Below the pieces are notes generated by a model. The model was given only the letters and a program-made list of their open reading frames with translations. It ran no database searches and was not told the DNA's origin. From contig NZ_VLTJ01000024.1 of assembly GCF_007558815.1 (NCBI RefSeq), forward strand, positions 1 through 64,000: a stretch of 64,000 nucleotides of DNA, written 5' to 3'. This document shows, one piece after another, positions 8,621 through 17,588 of the stretch (position 1 is its first letter; each line of letters begins with the position of its first letter). The position numbers and the translations under genes were made by a program. Source of the DNA: Verticiella sediminum (lineage in GTDB: Bacteria; Pseudomonadota; Gammaproteobacteria; Burkholderiales; Burkholderiaceae_B).

Positions 8621-9492
8621 ACTTTCTTCACCTCGGTGCGGCCGAACAGGCCCGCGGGGCGCAGGGCGAGCGCGACGATGACCAGGCCGAAGGTGATGAT
8701 CTGGGTGTAGCCCGAGCCCAGCGTGGCGGTGACGAACGCTTCGATCAGGCCGAACAGCAGGCCGGCGATCATGACGCCCCAGGCGCTGGTGATGCCGCCC
8801 AGGATGGCGACCGCGAAAGCCTTGAGGCCGAACAGCGTGCCCATGTCGGAATGCACGTTGAAGAGCGGCGCGATGAGCACACCGGCGATGCCGGCGAACA
8901 GCGTCGACAGCGCGAAGGCGACGGCGACGGCGCGCCGGATGGGAATGCCCATCAGACGTGCGGCGGCGGGGTTCTGCACCACCGCGAGCATGCCGGTGCC
9001 CCAGCGCGTGCGGCGCGAGAGCAGGTGCAGCGCCGCGGCGAGCGCGAGGCCGACCAGCGGGATCAGGATCTGCAGCGGATACACGCCCAGGCCGACCCCG
9101 CCCACGTCGATCGGGGTCTGCGCGAGCGGCGAGGCGAGCGCGCGCGGCTCCTTGCCGAAGGTGAACATGACGACGTTGTCGAGCACGATGCCCAGCGCCA
9201 CGGTGGCCATCAGCCAGGCGTCCGAGCCGCGGCTGGCGAAGGGGCGTACAGCGACGAATTCGACCACCAGCCCGTACAGCGCACACAGGGCGAGCGCGGC
9301 CAGGACCGCCGGCAGCATGGCCCAGCCCAGCGTGTGCGCGAAGGTGAAGGTCAGCACCGCGCCGAGCATCATCGAGCTGCCCTGGGCGAAGTTGACCGTG
9401 CCGGACACCGCGTAGGTGACGTAGAAGCCCAGGGCCATGAGCCCGTACATGCTTCCGAGGCCGAGCCCGCTGATGAGCGCTGACAAGAGCAT
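8617..9492 (-). CDS. livH: Branched-chain amino acid type ABC transporter permease (LivH family)
   Basis: Inner-membrane permease of 291 residues, about eight membrane segments, pairing with the LivM part of the fused protein encoded next. The N-terminal region with GLMALGFYVTYAVSGTVNFAQG is the family hallmark. The start at 9492 has AAGGAA upstream; an extension to 9531 has no such site. Its stop overlaps the start of the fusion gene. The binding-protein gene lies 106 bp upstream on the same strand, so the three genes form a complete importer. Substrate unknown. Confidence 0.92.
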   Translation of the reverse strand: MLLSALISGLGLGSMYGLMALGFYVTYAVSGTVNFAQGSSMMLGAVLTFTFAHTLGWAMLPAVLAALALCALYGLVVEFVAVRPFASRGSDAWLMATVALGIVLDNVVMFTFGKEPRALASPLAQTPIDVGGVGLGVYPLQILIPLVGLALAAALHLLSRRTRWGTGMLAVVQNPAAARLMGIPIRRAVAVAFALSTLFAGIAGVLIAPLFNVHSDMGTLFGLKAFAVAILGGITSAWGVMIAGLLFGLIEAFVTATLGSGYTQIITFGLVIVALALRPAGLFGRTEVKKV

Positions 9493-9598
9493 CGTGGGGG
9501 TTCCTTGGGTGAAGACAGCGTTGGCGGGCACGGCTGGCGGGGCGCATGGCGTGCCGACCAGCGCGCGAAGGCATGCGCCGGCGCCCGTGCCTTGCGGC

Positions 9599-10795
9599 TT
9601 ATGGGTTCATGCCGACCGGCAGGATGCGATCGCCGATGAACTGCGCCCAGACGTAGTCGTCGGCCGCGACGGCGTCATGCCGCTCGGGCGTGAAGGGCTG
9701 CTCGTAGGTCTTGATCAGGCCCTCGTACTTGCCGATCTTGTAGAAGCCCTGGCGAATCGCGTCGCCGTCGGTCGAGCCGGCGGCCTCGATGGCGCGGGCG
9801 GCGAGCATCATGCCGTCGTAGGCATTGGCTACGCCCACGGCGGGCGTGATGTTCTCCGGGCCCTTGACGTCGGCGTACTTGGCCTTGAGCGCTGCGATCA
9901 CCTTCTCGCCCACCGGCGACTGCTCGCCGAAGAAGCTGTAGGTCTGCACGAAGTGCACGTTCCTGGCGTTGGGGCCGGCCAGTTCGGTGAAGCGCCCGCC
10001 CGCCGGGCCCCAGTGCGAGACGATGGGCACCTGCCAGCCCATGCGGTCGAGCGATTTGACCACCTGGGCCGAAGGCCCCACGTTGCCGACCATGAACAAG
10101 GTGTCGGCGCCGGCGTTCTTCAGGCGGGTGAGCTGGGGCACGACGTCCACATCGTTGGCTTCGAACTTCTCGACGCCCGCCGCCTTCAGGCCCTTGGCCT
10201 CGAGCGCGGCATGCAGGCCTTTCTCGTTGGATTCGCCCCAGGGGTTGTTGACGAGGATCATGCCGGGCTTGCTCGCGCCGAAGGTCTTCTGCGCGTAATC
10301 CACCATGCCGACATTGACGATCTCGTCCACGGCCGAGACGCGGAACACGTAATTGGGATCGGCCCCGTTGTGCGTGATCGGCGTGCCCGCGGCCCACGGA
10401 CCCATGAAAGGCACTTTGGCCTGATTGACCAGCGGCACGATGGCCAAGGACACGGGCGTGTCCAGCCCGCCGAAGAGCACCGCGACCTTCTCGCGATGGA
10501 TCAGCTCGCGCGCGGCGGCCACACCCCTGGCCGGGTTGGCTTCGTCGTCGCGGCGCACCAGTTCGAGCTTGCGACCGCCGAGCAGGCCGCCGTTGGCGTT
10601 GATCTCGTCGATGGCGATCGCCACGCCGCGGCTGATGGCTTCGCCCGAGAGCGCGGATTGCCCGGACATGGCGGTCACCAGACCGATCTTGATGGGCTCG
10701 TCGGCGACCGCCGCACCCGGCGGCAGCGCGGCTGCGCAGGCCAGGGCGAGCGCGCCTGCGAGGAGACGACGGCGGGGCGGGAACAACGGATTCAT
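9599..10795 (-). CDS. Periplasmic amino-acid-type binding protein (LivJ/Peripla_BP_6 family)
   Basis: Substrate receptor of the adjacent Liv-type ABC importer, 398 residues. It has a signal peptide (PPRRRLLAGALALACAAAL, cut near VADEP; the RRR makes Tat export possible), then the type I periplasmic fold beginning IKIGLVTAMSG. The start at 10795 has GGAG seven bases upstream. It is divergent from the NTF2-like and PuuE-like genes across a 214-bp region with dyads, so transporter and enzymes may share control. This family binds amino acids, amides, urea and aromatic acids; which one here cannot be told. Confidence 0.9.
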   Translation of the reverse strand: MNPLFPPRRRLLAGALALACAAALPPGAAVADEPIKIGLVTAMSGQSALSGEAISRGVAIAIDEINANGGLLGGRKLELVRRDDEANPARGVAAARELIHREKVAVLFGGLDTPVSLAIVPLVNQAKVPFMGPWAAGTPITHNGADPNYVFRVSAVDEIVNVGMVDYAQKTFGASKPGMILVNNPWGESNEKGLHAALEAKGLKAAGVEKFEANDVDVVPQLTRLKNAGADTLFMVGNVGPSAQVVKSLDRMGWQVPIVSHWGPAGGRFTELAGPNARNVHFVQTYSFFGEQSPVGEKVIAALKAKYADVKGPENITPAVGVANAYDGMMLAARAIEAAGSTDGDAIRQGFYKIGKYEGLIKTYEQPFTPERHDAVAADDYVWAQFIGDRILPVGMNP

Positions 10796-10911
10796 GGCAA
10801 ATCTCCAGGTAGGAAGTCGCAATGCGGCGAGGTCGCCTACCTGTGTCCGAGTGCAAGCATCATGCCAATTGTTGATAATCCGAGTCTTTTTTTGTCTGCG
10901 CCAGGAAAATA

Positions 10912-10927
10912 AAATCGTCAACGATTT
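10912..10927. promoter_or_regulatory. Dyad in the divergent promoter region
   Basis: Perfect inverted repeat AAATCG-TCAA-CGATTT in an AT-rich section of the 10796-11009 divergent intergenic region. The region also has ATTGTTGATAAT at 10868-10879 and a T-rich run at 10886-10893. A site for the GntR regulator encoded at 12519-13262 is the simplest guess. Confidence 0.45.
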
Positions 10928-11009
10928 GGCGCGAGTTTTGCATACGATCCATGCCTGTGCGGTCGTGGCGTGATTTGCGCCCGGTCCGTGCACCGACATG
11001 GAGAAAACA

Positions 11010-11444
11010 GTGAGCGACGCACCAAAAGATGGCCTTCCGAGCGTGCCGGCCGACCCTGCAGCGCTGATCGACGAATACTTGCGCATCCTCATGATCCCGG
11101 ACCCGGCGGGGGTGCAGCATTTCGTGGCGCCCGGGTTGCGCATCCGCTTCACCGGCGGGCGCGCGATGTCCGACCCGGCCGAGTGTTCGGCCTTCAACGC
11201 CAGCCGCTACCGCTGGGTCAAGAAGCGCATCGAACGCACCGAAGTGGTCGCCGGCGGCACGCCCGAGGAGACGGTGGTCTACAGCCTGGGCACGCTGTAC
11301 GGCGAATGGCCGGACGGCACGCCGTTCGAGGGCAATCGCTATGTCGACCGCTACGTCCTGCGGCACGGCCGCATCACCGACATGGATGTATGGAACGACA
11401 GCGCCGAATGGCTGCTGGCGCGCGCCGGCCTGACCACGCTGTGA
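11010..11444 (+). CDS. NTF2-like / SnoaL-type protein
   Basis: Small protein of 144 residues resembling the NTF2-like fold used by SnoaL cyclases, limonene epoxide hydrolases and many uncharacterised proteins. An N-terminal helix (ALIDEYLRILMIPDP) is followed by a cone-shaped beta sheet with FRYVDRYVLRHGRI-like pattern near the end. The preferred start is GTG at 11010, six bases after GGAG at 11000-11003; the ATG at 10998 would add four residues but has no ribosome site. It lies 51 bp before the deacetylase-like gene, presumably in one transcript. No catalytic role can be assigned. Confidence 0.72.
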   Translation: MSDAPKDGLPSVPADPAALIDEYLRILMIPDPAGVQHFVAPGLRIRFTGGRAMSDPAECSAFNASRYRWVKKRIERTEVVAGGTPEETVVYSLGTLYGEWPDGTPFEGNRYVDRYVLRHGRITDMDVWNDSAEWLLARAGLTTL

Positions 11445-11495
11445 GACCGGCATGAACGTATCCGTCCATTCGCCGCAGCCACAGGAGCGCCGCCC

Positions 11496-12404
11496 ATGAG
11501 CCTGATCTATGACGGCCGCCTGCCCGGCCACGACCGTTTCGACTATCTGCCCATCACCCGGCGTCCCGACTACGCGTGGCCCAACGGCGCGCGCCTGGCG
11601 GTGTATCTCGGCTTCAACATCGAACACTTCGCATTCGGCGAAGGCATGGGCGCGGCGATCGGCCCGGCCTGCCCGCATCCCGACGTACTCAATTACGCCT
11701 GGCGCGAGTACGGCAACCGGGTGGGCGCCTGGCGCTGCCTGGAACTCTTCGACCGGCTGGGCCTGCCGGCCGCGGCCATCGTCAATACCGCGCTGTACGA
11801 GCACTGCCCCGAACTGGTGGCCGCCTGCGTGGCCCGCGGCGACGAGCTCGTGGCTCACGGCCACACCAACGCCGAGCGCCAGGGCGAGCTGGACGAGACG
11901 CACGAACGCCGCCTGCTCACCCTGTGCCGCGACCGTATCCGCGCCGAGAGCGGGCTCGCACCCAAGGGCTGGCTCTCGCCATGGATATCGGAGAGCAGGG
12001 CCACCCCCGATCTGCTCGCCGAGACCGGCTATCGCTACACGCTGAACTGGTGCCACGACGACCAGCCCGTGCCCATGCGCACGCGCAGCGGGCCCGCATC
12101 GCTCTGGGCGGTCCCGTACCCGCAGGAGCTCAACGACATCCCGATGATCGTGGCGCGGCAAATGGACGCCAAGGACTTCGCGCGCATGATCGTCGACAAT
12201 GCCGACGAAATGTTGGAACAATCGGCAGGACAGCCGCTGGTGATGGGTGTCGCCCTGCATCCCTACATCGTGGGCCAGCCGTACCGTCTGCGCCATCTGC
12301 GCTCGGCGCTGGAGCACCTCGCGCGCCTGCGCGACGCAGGCGAGATCTGGTTCGCCACCCCCGGTCCGATCTGCGAACACGCCGCCGTACACTGGGCGGA
12401 CTGA
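11496..12404 (+). CDS. Polysaccharide deacetylase family protein (PuuE/allantoinase-like)
   Basis: NodB-fold hydrolase of 302 residues. The pattern (N-terminal FDYLPITRRPDYAWPNGARLA, later GNRVGAWR and HGHTNAERQ) matches the PuuE-like branch, whose members open cyclic amides such as allantoin, rather than cell-wall deacetylases. There is no signal peptide, so it acts in the cytoplasm. AGGAG lies ten bases before the ATG. It is grouped with an NTF2-like protein and a GntR regulator and divergent from a Liv-type importer, which suggests catabolism of an imported nitrogen-ring compound. The substrate is inferred only at this general level. Confidence 0.82.
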   Translation: MSLIYDGRLPGHDRFDYLPITRRPDYAWPNGARLAVYLGFNIEHFAFGEGMGAAIGPACPHPDVLNYAWREYGNRVGAWRCLELFDRLGLPAAAIVNTALYEHCPELVAACVARGDELVAHGHTNAERQGELDETHERRLLTLCRDRIRAESGLAPKGWLSPWISESRATPDLLAETGYRYTLNWCHDDQPVPMRTRSGPASLWAVPYPQELNDIPMIVARQMDAKDFARMIVDNADEMLEQSAGQPLVMGVALHPYIVGQPYRLRHLRSALEHLARLRDAGEIWFATPGPICEHAAVHWAD

Positions 12405-12505
12405 GCCTCGCCGCCATTGCGTCCACCGCCATGACGCTGTTGCCATCCCTCCCCCGGGGCACGGCCGGCACAGGGCACCGGACGGGCCGGAACCCGAAAT
12501 CGAGC

Positions 12506-12514
12506 CTAGACTAG
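12506..12514. promoter_or_regulatory. CTAG-A-CTAG motif before the GntR gene
   Basis: CTAGACTAG lies five bases before the ATG at 12519. No Shine-Dalgarno sequence is visible and TAGACT is spaced like a -10 box about 7 nt before the ATG, so a leaderless transcript is possible. CTAG is rare in GC-rich genomes, and two copies one base apart stand out. Confidence 0.35.
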
Positions 12515-12518
12515 ACGT

Positions 12519-13262
12519 ATGTGCGCTTCATCATCTTCCCCGACGGCATCGCTGGCGACCCGCGACATTCACGGTCAGCCCGACGAGGACGACACCACGG
12601 CGTCCGCCGAGGAAAGAATCTACCGGCGGGTGTTCGACAGCATCATCAGCCAGCGCCTGGTGCCGGGCACCAAGCTGCCCGAATCCCAGTTGTGCGAACT
12701 GTTCGGCGTGAGCCGTTCGGTCGTGCGCCAGGCTTTGCAGCGACTGGCCCACGACCACGTGGTGCAACTGCGCCCCAACCGCGGCGCCATCGTGGCCGTG
12801 CCCACGCCCGAGGAAACCGGCCACATCTTCGCGGCGCGGCGCGGTCTGGAAGCGGCGCTGCTGCGCCTGGCGGTGCAGCACGCGACGCCCGGGGACATCG
12901 CCAACCTGCGCCGCCAGTTGCGCGAAGAGAGCGATGCCATGCACCGCTTCGACCAGCCCGCCTGGGCGCGGCTGGCAAGCCGCTTTCACCTGCTGGTGGG
13001 CGAACTCGGCCGCAACCCGATCCTGCAGCGGTATCTGGAGGAAACGGTGTCGCGCTGCTCGCTGATCGTGGCGTTCTACGAGCCCCCCGGCAACGCCTGC
13101 TGCGAGCACGACGAGCACTTGGCCATCGTCGACTGCATCGAGCGGGGCGATGCCGAAGGGGCGTTGCGCCTGATGGAGGCGCACCTGCTCGCGCTGGAGC
13201 GCAGCGTCTCGCTGAGCGCGGAGCATCGCGAACCGGGCCTGAAGGAGCTGCTGGGCCTGTGA
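12519..13262 (+). CDS. GntR family transcriptional regulator (FCD/FadR subfamily)
   Basis: Regulator of 247 residues. A disordered N-terminus (about 1-30) is followed by a winged helix-turn-helix (about 33-100, with LCELFGVSRSVVRQALQRL) and an all-helical FCD ligand domain (about 105-235), which usually binds a metal ion and an organic acid. It follows the deacetylase-like gene by 114 bp and probably controls it and the divergent importer. The start lacks a ribosome site. The ligand is not predictable. Confidence 0.9.
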   Translation: MCASSSSPTASLATRDIHGQPDEDDTTASAEERIYRRVFDSIISQRLVPGTKLPESQLCELFGVSRSVVRQALQRLAHDHVVQLRPNRGAIVAVPTPEETGHIFAARRGLEAALLRLAVQHATPGDIANLRRQLREESDAMHRFDQPAWARLASRFHLLVGELGRNPILQRYLEETVSRCSLIVAFYEPPGNACCEHDEHLAIVDCIERGDAEGALRLMEAHLLALERSVSLSAEHREPGLKELLGL

Positions 13263-13308
13263 CGCCGGCCTGCGCGTGCGCTGCCCGCGTGATGCGCTGC
13301 CCGTGGAA

Positions 13309-14451
13309 TCAGGCCGCCGCGCTGCGCGCGGCCAGCCACACGCGGGTCAGGTCGCAGGCCCGGTCGGCGAGCCAGTCGCCGGCACGCGGCAGCGCCTCGT
13401 CCAGTGTCACGGGCGAGGGAGCCAGCGCGAAGGCCGCCGCGATCCCGGCGTCGTACAAGGCCTGGTAGCCGTCGCCCAGCGCGCCGGCCAGCGCAAAGCA
13501 CGGGACGCCCGCCGCCTGGGCCAGACGGGCGACGCCGGCCGGTGTCTTGCCGTGCAGGGTCTGCGCATCCAGCCGGCCCTCGCCGGTGATCACGAAGGCG
13601 GCCCCCTCGATCGCCTGCGCCAGGCCGCAGACGCGTGCGACGAAGGCGATGCCCTGTTCGCGCTGGGCGCCGAGGAAGGCCAGCGCGGCGTAGCCCACGC
13701 CGCCGGCGGCGCCCGCGCCGGGCGCGTCGCGCCGATCGACGCCGAGCGCCTGGGCGCAGCGATCCGCATAGTGCGCCAGCGCAGCGTCCAGTTGCGCCAC
13801 CTGCGCCGGGTCCGCGCCCTTTTGCGGGCCGAAGACGGCCGCCGCGCCTCTCGCGCCGCAGAGCGGGTTGTCCACGTCGGAGATCAGCGTGACCGTCGTG
13901 TCGGCCAGGCGAGGATCCAGGCCGGAGGCGTCCACCCGGGCGAGCCGGGACAGCGCGCCCCCGCCCATGGGTAGCTCGCGGCCGTCGCCATCCAGCAGGC
14001 GTACGCCGAGCGCCTGCAGCAGGCCGGCGCCGCCATCGGTCGTGGCGCTGCCGCCCAGGCCGAGCCAGACGCGTCGAGCCCCGGCATCCAGGGCGGCGCG
14101 GATCTGCTCGCCGACGCCGCGCGTGGTCGCGGCCGGTGCGTCCAGCGCCTCGCGCGCAATCTCCTGCAGCCCGGCGGCCGCCGCCACCTCGATGATCGCC
14201 GTGCCGTCGGCGAGCCAGGCCCAGGCGGCCTCGATGGGCTGGCCGCTCGCCCCGGTGACGCGGCCCGTGCGCAGTTCGCCGCCCAGCGCCGAGCACAGGG
14301 CCAGCACCGTGCCTTCGCCGCCGTCGGCCATGGGTTGCAGCACGCATTCGGCCGCGGGCGCGGCGCGCCGCACGCCCGCGGCGATCGCGGCGGCGGTGTC
14401 CACGGCGCTGAGCGCGTGCTTGAAGGAATCAGGGGCAATGACGACTCGCAT
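13309..14451 (-). CDS. glxK: Glycerate 2-kinase (GlxK/GarK family)
   Basis: Phosphorylates D-glycerate with ATP, normally giving 2-phosphoglycerate, which enters glycolysis just above pyruvate kinase. The product has 380 residues, the family length. Recognisable segments are MRVVIAPDSFKHALSA at the start, PMADGGEGT near residue 40, and LGGSATTDGGAG near 130. GAGGAT precedes the ATG. It is convergent with the GntR gene (47 bp) and divergent from a VOC protein gene, and lies near pyruvate kinase, which consumes PEP formed from its product. Confidence 0.92.
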   Translation of the reverse strand: MRVVIAPDSFKHALSAVDTAAAIAAGVRRAAPAAECVLQPMADGGEGTVLALCSALGGELRTGRVTGASGQPIEAAWAWLADGTAIIEVAAAAGLQEIAREALDAPAATTRGVGEQIRAALDAGARRVWLGLGGSATTDGGAGLLQALGVRLLDGDGRELPMGGGALSRLARVDASGLDPRLADTTVTLISDVDNPLCGARGAAAVFGPQKGADPAQVAQLDAALAHYADRCAQALGVDRRDAPGAGAAGGVGYAALAFLGAQREQGIAFVARVCGLAQAIEGAAFVITGEGRLDAQTLHGKTPAGVARLAQAAGVPCFALAGALGDGYQALYDAGIAAAFALAPSPVTLDEALPRAGDWLADRACDLTRVWLAARSAAA

Positions 14452-14552
14452 GACGATCCTCGGTTGGGGGTGGGGCGATGATACCCGCGCAGTGCCCGGC
14501 TACGATGTAGGGCGAAGCGCCGGCCCGCGGCGCCCATTCCGGGAGACGGCAC

Positions 14553-14906
14553 ATGGCAGTCAAGCGCATCGTGAGCAATATCGAAGTGGCGGACCCTGCG
14601 CAGGCGCGCGCATTCTACGGCGAGCTGCTGGGGCTGGAGCGGGTGATGGACCACGGCTGGCTTGCAACCTACGCGGCGCCCGACCGGCAGACGCCGCAGA
14701 TCAGTTTCGCGAGCGAGGGCGGCTCGGGCACGCCGGTGCCGGACGTCTCCATCGAAGTGGACGACCTGGATGCCGTGCTCGCCCGCCTGCGCGCGGCCGG
14801 CATTGCCATCGTCTATGGCCCGGCCGACGAGCCCTGGGGCGTGCGCCGCTTCTACGTGCGCGACCCGTTCGGTCGGCTGATCAACATTCTGTCGCATCTG
14901 CCGTGA
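14553..14906 (+). CDS. VOC superfamily protein (glyoxalase/bleomycin-resistance fold)
   Basis: Single-domain protein of 117 residues with paired beta-alpha-beta-beta-beta modules; the second module ends in RFYVRDPFGRLINIL, typical of the superfamily. Members include dioxygenases, isomerases and antibiotic-binding proteins, so the reaction is open. GGGAG is seven bases before the ATG. It is divergent from glxK and 190 bp upstream of pyk, with no strong operon link. Confidence 0.8.
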   Translation: MAVKRIVSNIEVADPAQARAFYGELLGLERVMDHGWLATYAAPDRQTPQISFASEGGSGTPVPDVSIEVDDLDAVLARLRAAGIAIVYGPADEPWGVRRFYVRDPFGRLINILSHLP

Positions 14907-14961
14907 CGCGGCGCGCAGCCGGGCCCGGGGCGCCTCGGCGTACGCCCGCGCCCGCGGGCAT

Positions 14962-14977
14962 GGATGTCGATACATCC
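14962..14977. other. Dyad in the leader region of pyk
   Basis: Inverted repeat GGATGT-CGAT-ACATCC between the VOC gene and pyk, 120 bp before the pyk start. Role unknown; a regulator site or a leader hairpin are both possible. Confidence 0.3.
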
Positions 14978-15096
14978 CACGGCGTGCGGCCCTATGTCCC
15001 AGGGCGGGGCAAGGCTACCCGCGGGGCGGGGCCCGGGCACGGCGCCCCTGGCGTTCACAGGCCCTAGAATGCATGCAGGCATCCCGGGAGCCCTCC

Positions 15097-16560
15097 ATGC
15101 AAGCACGCCGCACCAAGATCGTCGCCACGCTAGGCCCATCGTCCAGCTCGCCCGAGCGCATCGAGGCGCTGGTGCTCGCCGGCATGGACGTGGCGCGCCT
15201 GAACTTCTCGCACGGCACGGCCGACGAGCATCGCCAGCGTGCCGAACTGGTGCGCGAACATGCGCGGCGGCACGGGCGCTACGTGGCGCTGATGGCCGAC
15301 CTGCAGGGGCCGAAGATCCGCATCGGGCGGTTCGCGGCGGGGCGCGTCGAGCTGTGCGAAGGGCAGTCGTTCGATCTCTGGACCTCGCCGGACGCCGGGC
15401 TCGGCACACCGGCAGGCGTGGGCGTGGATTTCGCGCCGCTCACCCGCGACTGCGGCGCCGGTGACGAACTGCTCCTGGACGACGGCCGCATCGTGCTGCG
15501 CGTGGAGAAGGTCGAGCCCGATTGCGTGCGCACCACGGTCGCGGTCGGCGGCGAGCTGTCGGACCACAAGGGCATCAACCGGCGCGGCGGCGGGTTGTCC
15601 GCACCGGCCCTCACAGAGAAGGATCACCGCGACATCGGGCATGCCGCGCGCATCGGCGTGGACTTCGTGGCGGTGTCGTTTCCGCGGCGCGGCCAGGACA
15701 TCGAGCAGGCCCGGCGGCTGGTCCGCGCCGCGGGCAGCAGCGCCTGGCTGATCGCCAAGATCGAGCGCGCCGAAGTGGTGGCCGACGACGAAGCGCTGGA
15801 GGACATCATCGCCGCCAGCGACGGCGTGATGGTCGCGCGCGGCGACCTGGGCGTGGAGGTCGGCGACGCCGAGCTGGTCGCGATCCAGAAGCGCATCATC
15901 GGCCACGCGCGCCGGTGCAACAAGCTGGTCATCACGGCCACCCAGATGATGGAGTCGATGGTGGCGAGCCCGATGCCCACCCGCGCCGAAGTGTCCGACG
16001 TCGCCAACGCGGTGCTCGACTACACCGACGCGGTGATGCTGTCGGCCGAGAGCGCCTCCGGCCGCTATCCGGTGGGGGCGGTGCAGGCCATGGCGCGCGT
16101 ATGCCTGGGCGCCGAGCGCCACGCCAGCACCGACGAATCCACGCATCGCCTGGGCGAGGTCATCGAGCGCGGCGACGAGGCCATCGCGCTGTCGGCCATG
16201 TACGCGGCCAACCACTTCTCGGGCGTCGCCGCGGTGGTCTCGCTGACCGAGAGCGGACACACGCCGCTCATCATGTCGCGCATCCGCTCGGCCGTGCCGA
16301 TCTACGCGTTCTCGCGCCATGCCACGACGCTGCGGCGCATGACCCTGGTGCGCGGCGTGAGCCCGGTGCCCTTCGATGCGGGCGAGTATCCCGAGAGCCG
16401 GCTGCCCGCGGCGATCATCGCCGAGCTGGGCCACCGCGGCTTGGTCGCGCAGGGCGACTGGGTGGTGCTCACGCGCGGCGATCTCGAGGCCGGCGTGGGC
16501 GGCACCAACGCGATGACCCTCTGGCGCGTGCCGGGCGACGCGGTGGGCGATGGCGACTGA
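15097..16560 (+). CDS. pyk: Pyruvate kinase
   Basis: Converts phosphoenolpyruvate and ADP to pyruvate and ATP, last step of glycolysis, cytoplasmic. The 487-residue product opens with RRTKIVATLGP, carries the N-domain NFSHG motif, the active-site lysine segment LIAKIER, the metal-binding ARGDLGVE segment and TATQMMESM, and has a complete C-terminal regulatory domain. The start at 15097 is preferred because GGGAG lies six bases upstream; an ATG at 15073 in frame has no such site. Its last 11 bases overlap the start of a LysR gene in another frame. Confidence 0.96.
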   Translation: MQARRTKIVATLGPSSSSPERIEALVLAGMDVARLNFSHGTADEHRQRAELVREHARRHGRYVALMADLQGPKIRIGRFAAGRVELCEGQSFDLWTSPDAGLGTPAGVGVDFAPLTRDCGAGDELLLDDGRIVLRVEKVEPDCVRTTVAVGGELSDHKGINRRGGGLSAPALTEKDHRDIGHAARIGVDFVAVSFPRRGQDIEQARRLVRAAGSSAWLIAKIERAEVVADDEALEDIIAASDGVMVARGDLGVEVGDAELVAIQKRIIGHARRCNKLVITATQMMESMVASPMPTRAEVSDVANAVLDYTDAVMLSAESASGRYPVGAVQAMARVCLGAERHASTDESTHRLGEVIERGDEAIALSAMYAANHFSGVAAVVSLTESGHTPLIMSRIRSAVPIYAFSRHATTLRRMTLVRGVSPVPFDAGEYPESRLPAAIIAELGHRGLVAQGDWVVLTRGDLEAGVGGTNAMTLWRVPGDAVGDGD

Positions 16561-17479
16561 CCGGCCGGCCGTGCATCCGGGCCGGATCGATCTGGTCACG
16601 CTGGCCCTGTTCGATGCCGTCGCCCGGGCGGGCAGCATTTCGGCGGGCGCGCGCCAGGTGCACCTGGCCGTGGGCGCCGCGAGCAAGCGCATCGCCGATC
16701 TCGAGGACGCCCTTGCCACACCGTTGCTGTACCGCTCGGCGAGCGGGGTGGCGCTCACCGACGCCGGCGAGGCCTGCCTGGGCCACGCCCAGCGCGTGCT
16801 GCGCGAAGTGGCGCATTTGCGCGGGAGCATGGTGGACTACCAGCAGGGCATCCGCGGCACCGTGCGCCTGCGCGCCAACACCTCGGCGATCACCCAGTTC
16901 CTCGCCGACGACCTCGCCGGCTTCATGGCCGCGCACCCGGCCGTGCGCATCCAGCTCCAGGAACAGGACAGCGGGCAGATCGTGCGCGCCGTGCTCGAGA
17001 ACCAGGCCGACCTCGGCATCTTCGCCGAGGGCACGCCTTGCGAGGGCCTGCAGACCTTCGTGTATCGCGAAGACGAACTGGTGGTGGTGGCGCCCAGCGG
17101 CCACCCGCTGGCCGACGTGGGCGAGATCGCCTTCGCCGACACCCTCGGCTACGACTTCGTCGGCCTGTCCAGCGGCACCTCGCTCGCGCAGCGCCTGGAG
17201 GCGGCCTGCGCCGGCCTGGGCCACGAAATGCGCCTGCGCATCCAGGTGCGCGGTTTCGATTCGATCTGCCGCATGGCTGTGTCCACCGGCTGCATCGGCA
17301 TCCTGCCCCGGCTGGCGGCCGAGCCGCACGCCCAATCCATGCGGCTGGTGCTGATCCCGCTGCGCGATGCCTGGTCGCAGCGCGAACTGCGCATCGGCGC
17401 GCGCGACGCGGCCGCGCTGGACGCGGCGGGCAGGTCGCTGCTCGGCCATCTGCGCACTTCGGCCGCGCGTACGGGCTGA
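16550..17479 (+). CDS. LysR family transcriptional regulator
   Basis: Regulator of 309 residues with an N-terminal winged helix (about 15-75) and a periplasmic-binding-type effector domain (about 100-300). The start lies inside the end of pyk (11-bp overlap). Downstream on the same strand are a CoA-transferase, a lyase and a Bug receptor, the likely targets. In the helix region and in the effector domain it resembles the LysR protein encoded at 35053, which also neighbours Bug genes, suggesting a shared regulator subfamily for organic-acid modules. Confidence 0.9.
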   Translation: MATDRPAVHPGRIDLVTLALFDAVARAGSISAGARQVHLAVGAASKRIADLEDALATPLLYRSASGVALTDAGEACLGHAQRVLREVAHLRGSMVDYQQGIRGTVRLRANTSAITQFLADDLAGFMAAHPAVRIQLQEQDSGQIVRAVLENQADLGIFAEGTPCEGLQTFVYREDELVVVAPSGHPLADVGEIAFADTLGYDFVGLSSGTSLAQRLEAACAGLGHEMRLRIQVRGFDSICRMAVSTGCIGILPRLAAEPHAQSMRLVLIPLRDAWSQRELRIGARDAAALDAAGRSLLGHLRTSAARTG

Positions 17480-17490
17480 GGCGCATAGGC

Positions 17491-17507
17491 TTTCGCGATC
17501 CGCGAAA
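17491..17507. promoter_or_regulatory. Dyad between lysR and the CoA-transferase gene
   Basis: Perfect inverted repeat TTTCGCG-ATC-CGCGAAA, 12 bp after the LysR stop and about 82 bp before the CoA-transferase start. No T-run follows, so it is more likely a regulator site or leader hairpin than an intrinsic terminator. Confidence 0.4.
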
Positions 17508-17588
17508 ACCCCGTTGCCGGATGACGGCTTCCGCGGCGCAGCGCGCGTGCGGGATACTGCCCCACTTCATCGTCGATGGATGACAGGC

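Noticed and set aside
5957-8710. Plus-strand open frame of about 917 codons
   Set aside because: Runs antisense to the Liv fusion gene; composition (H, R, G, Q rich) and lack of recognisable domains mark it as a shadow.
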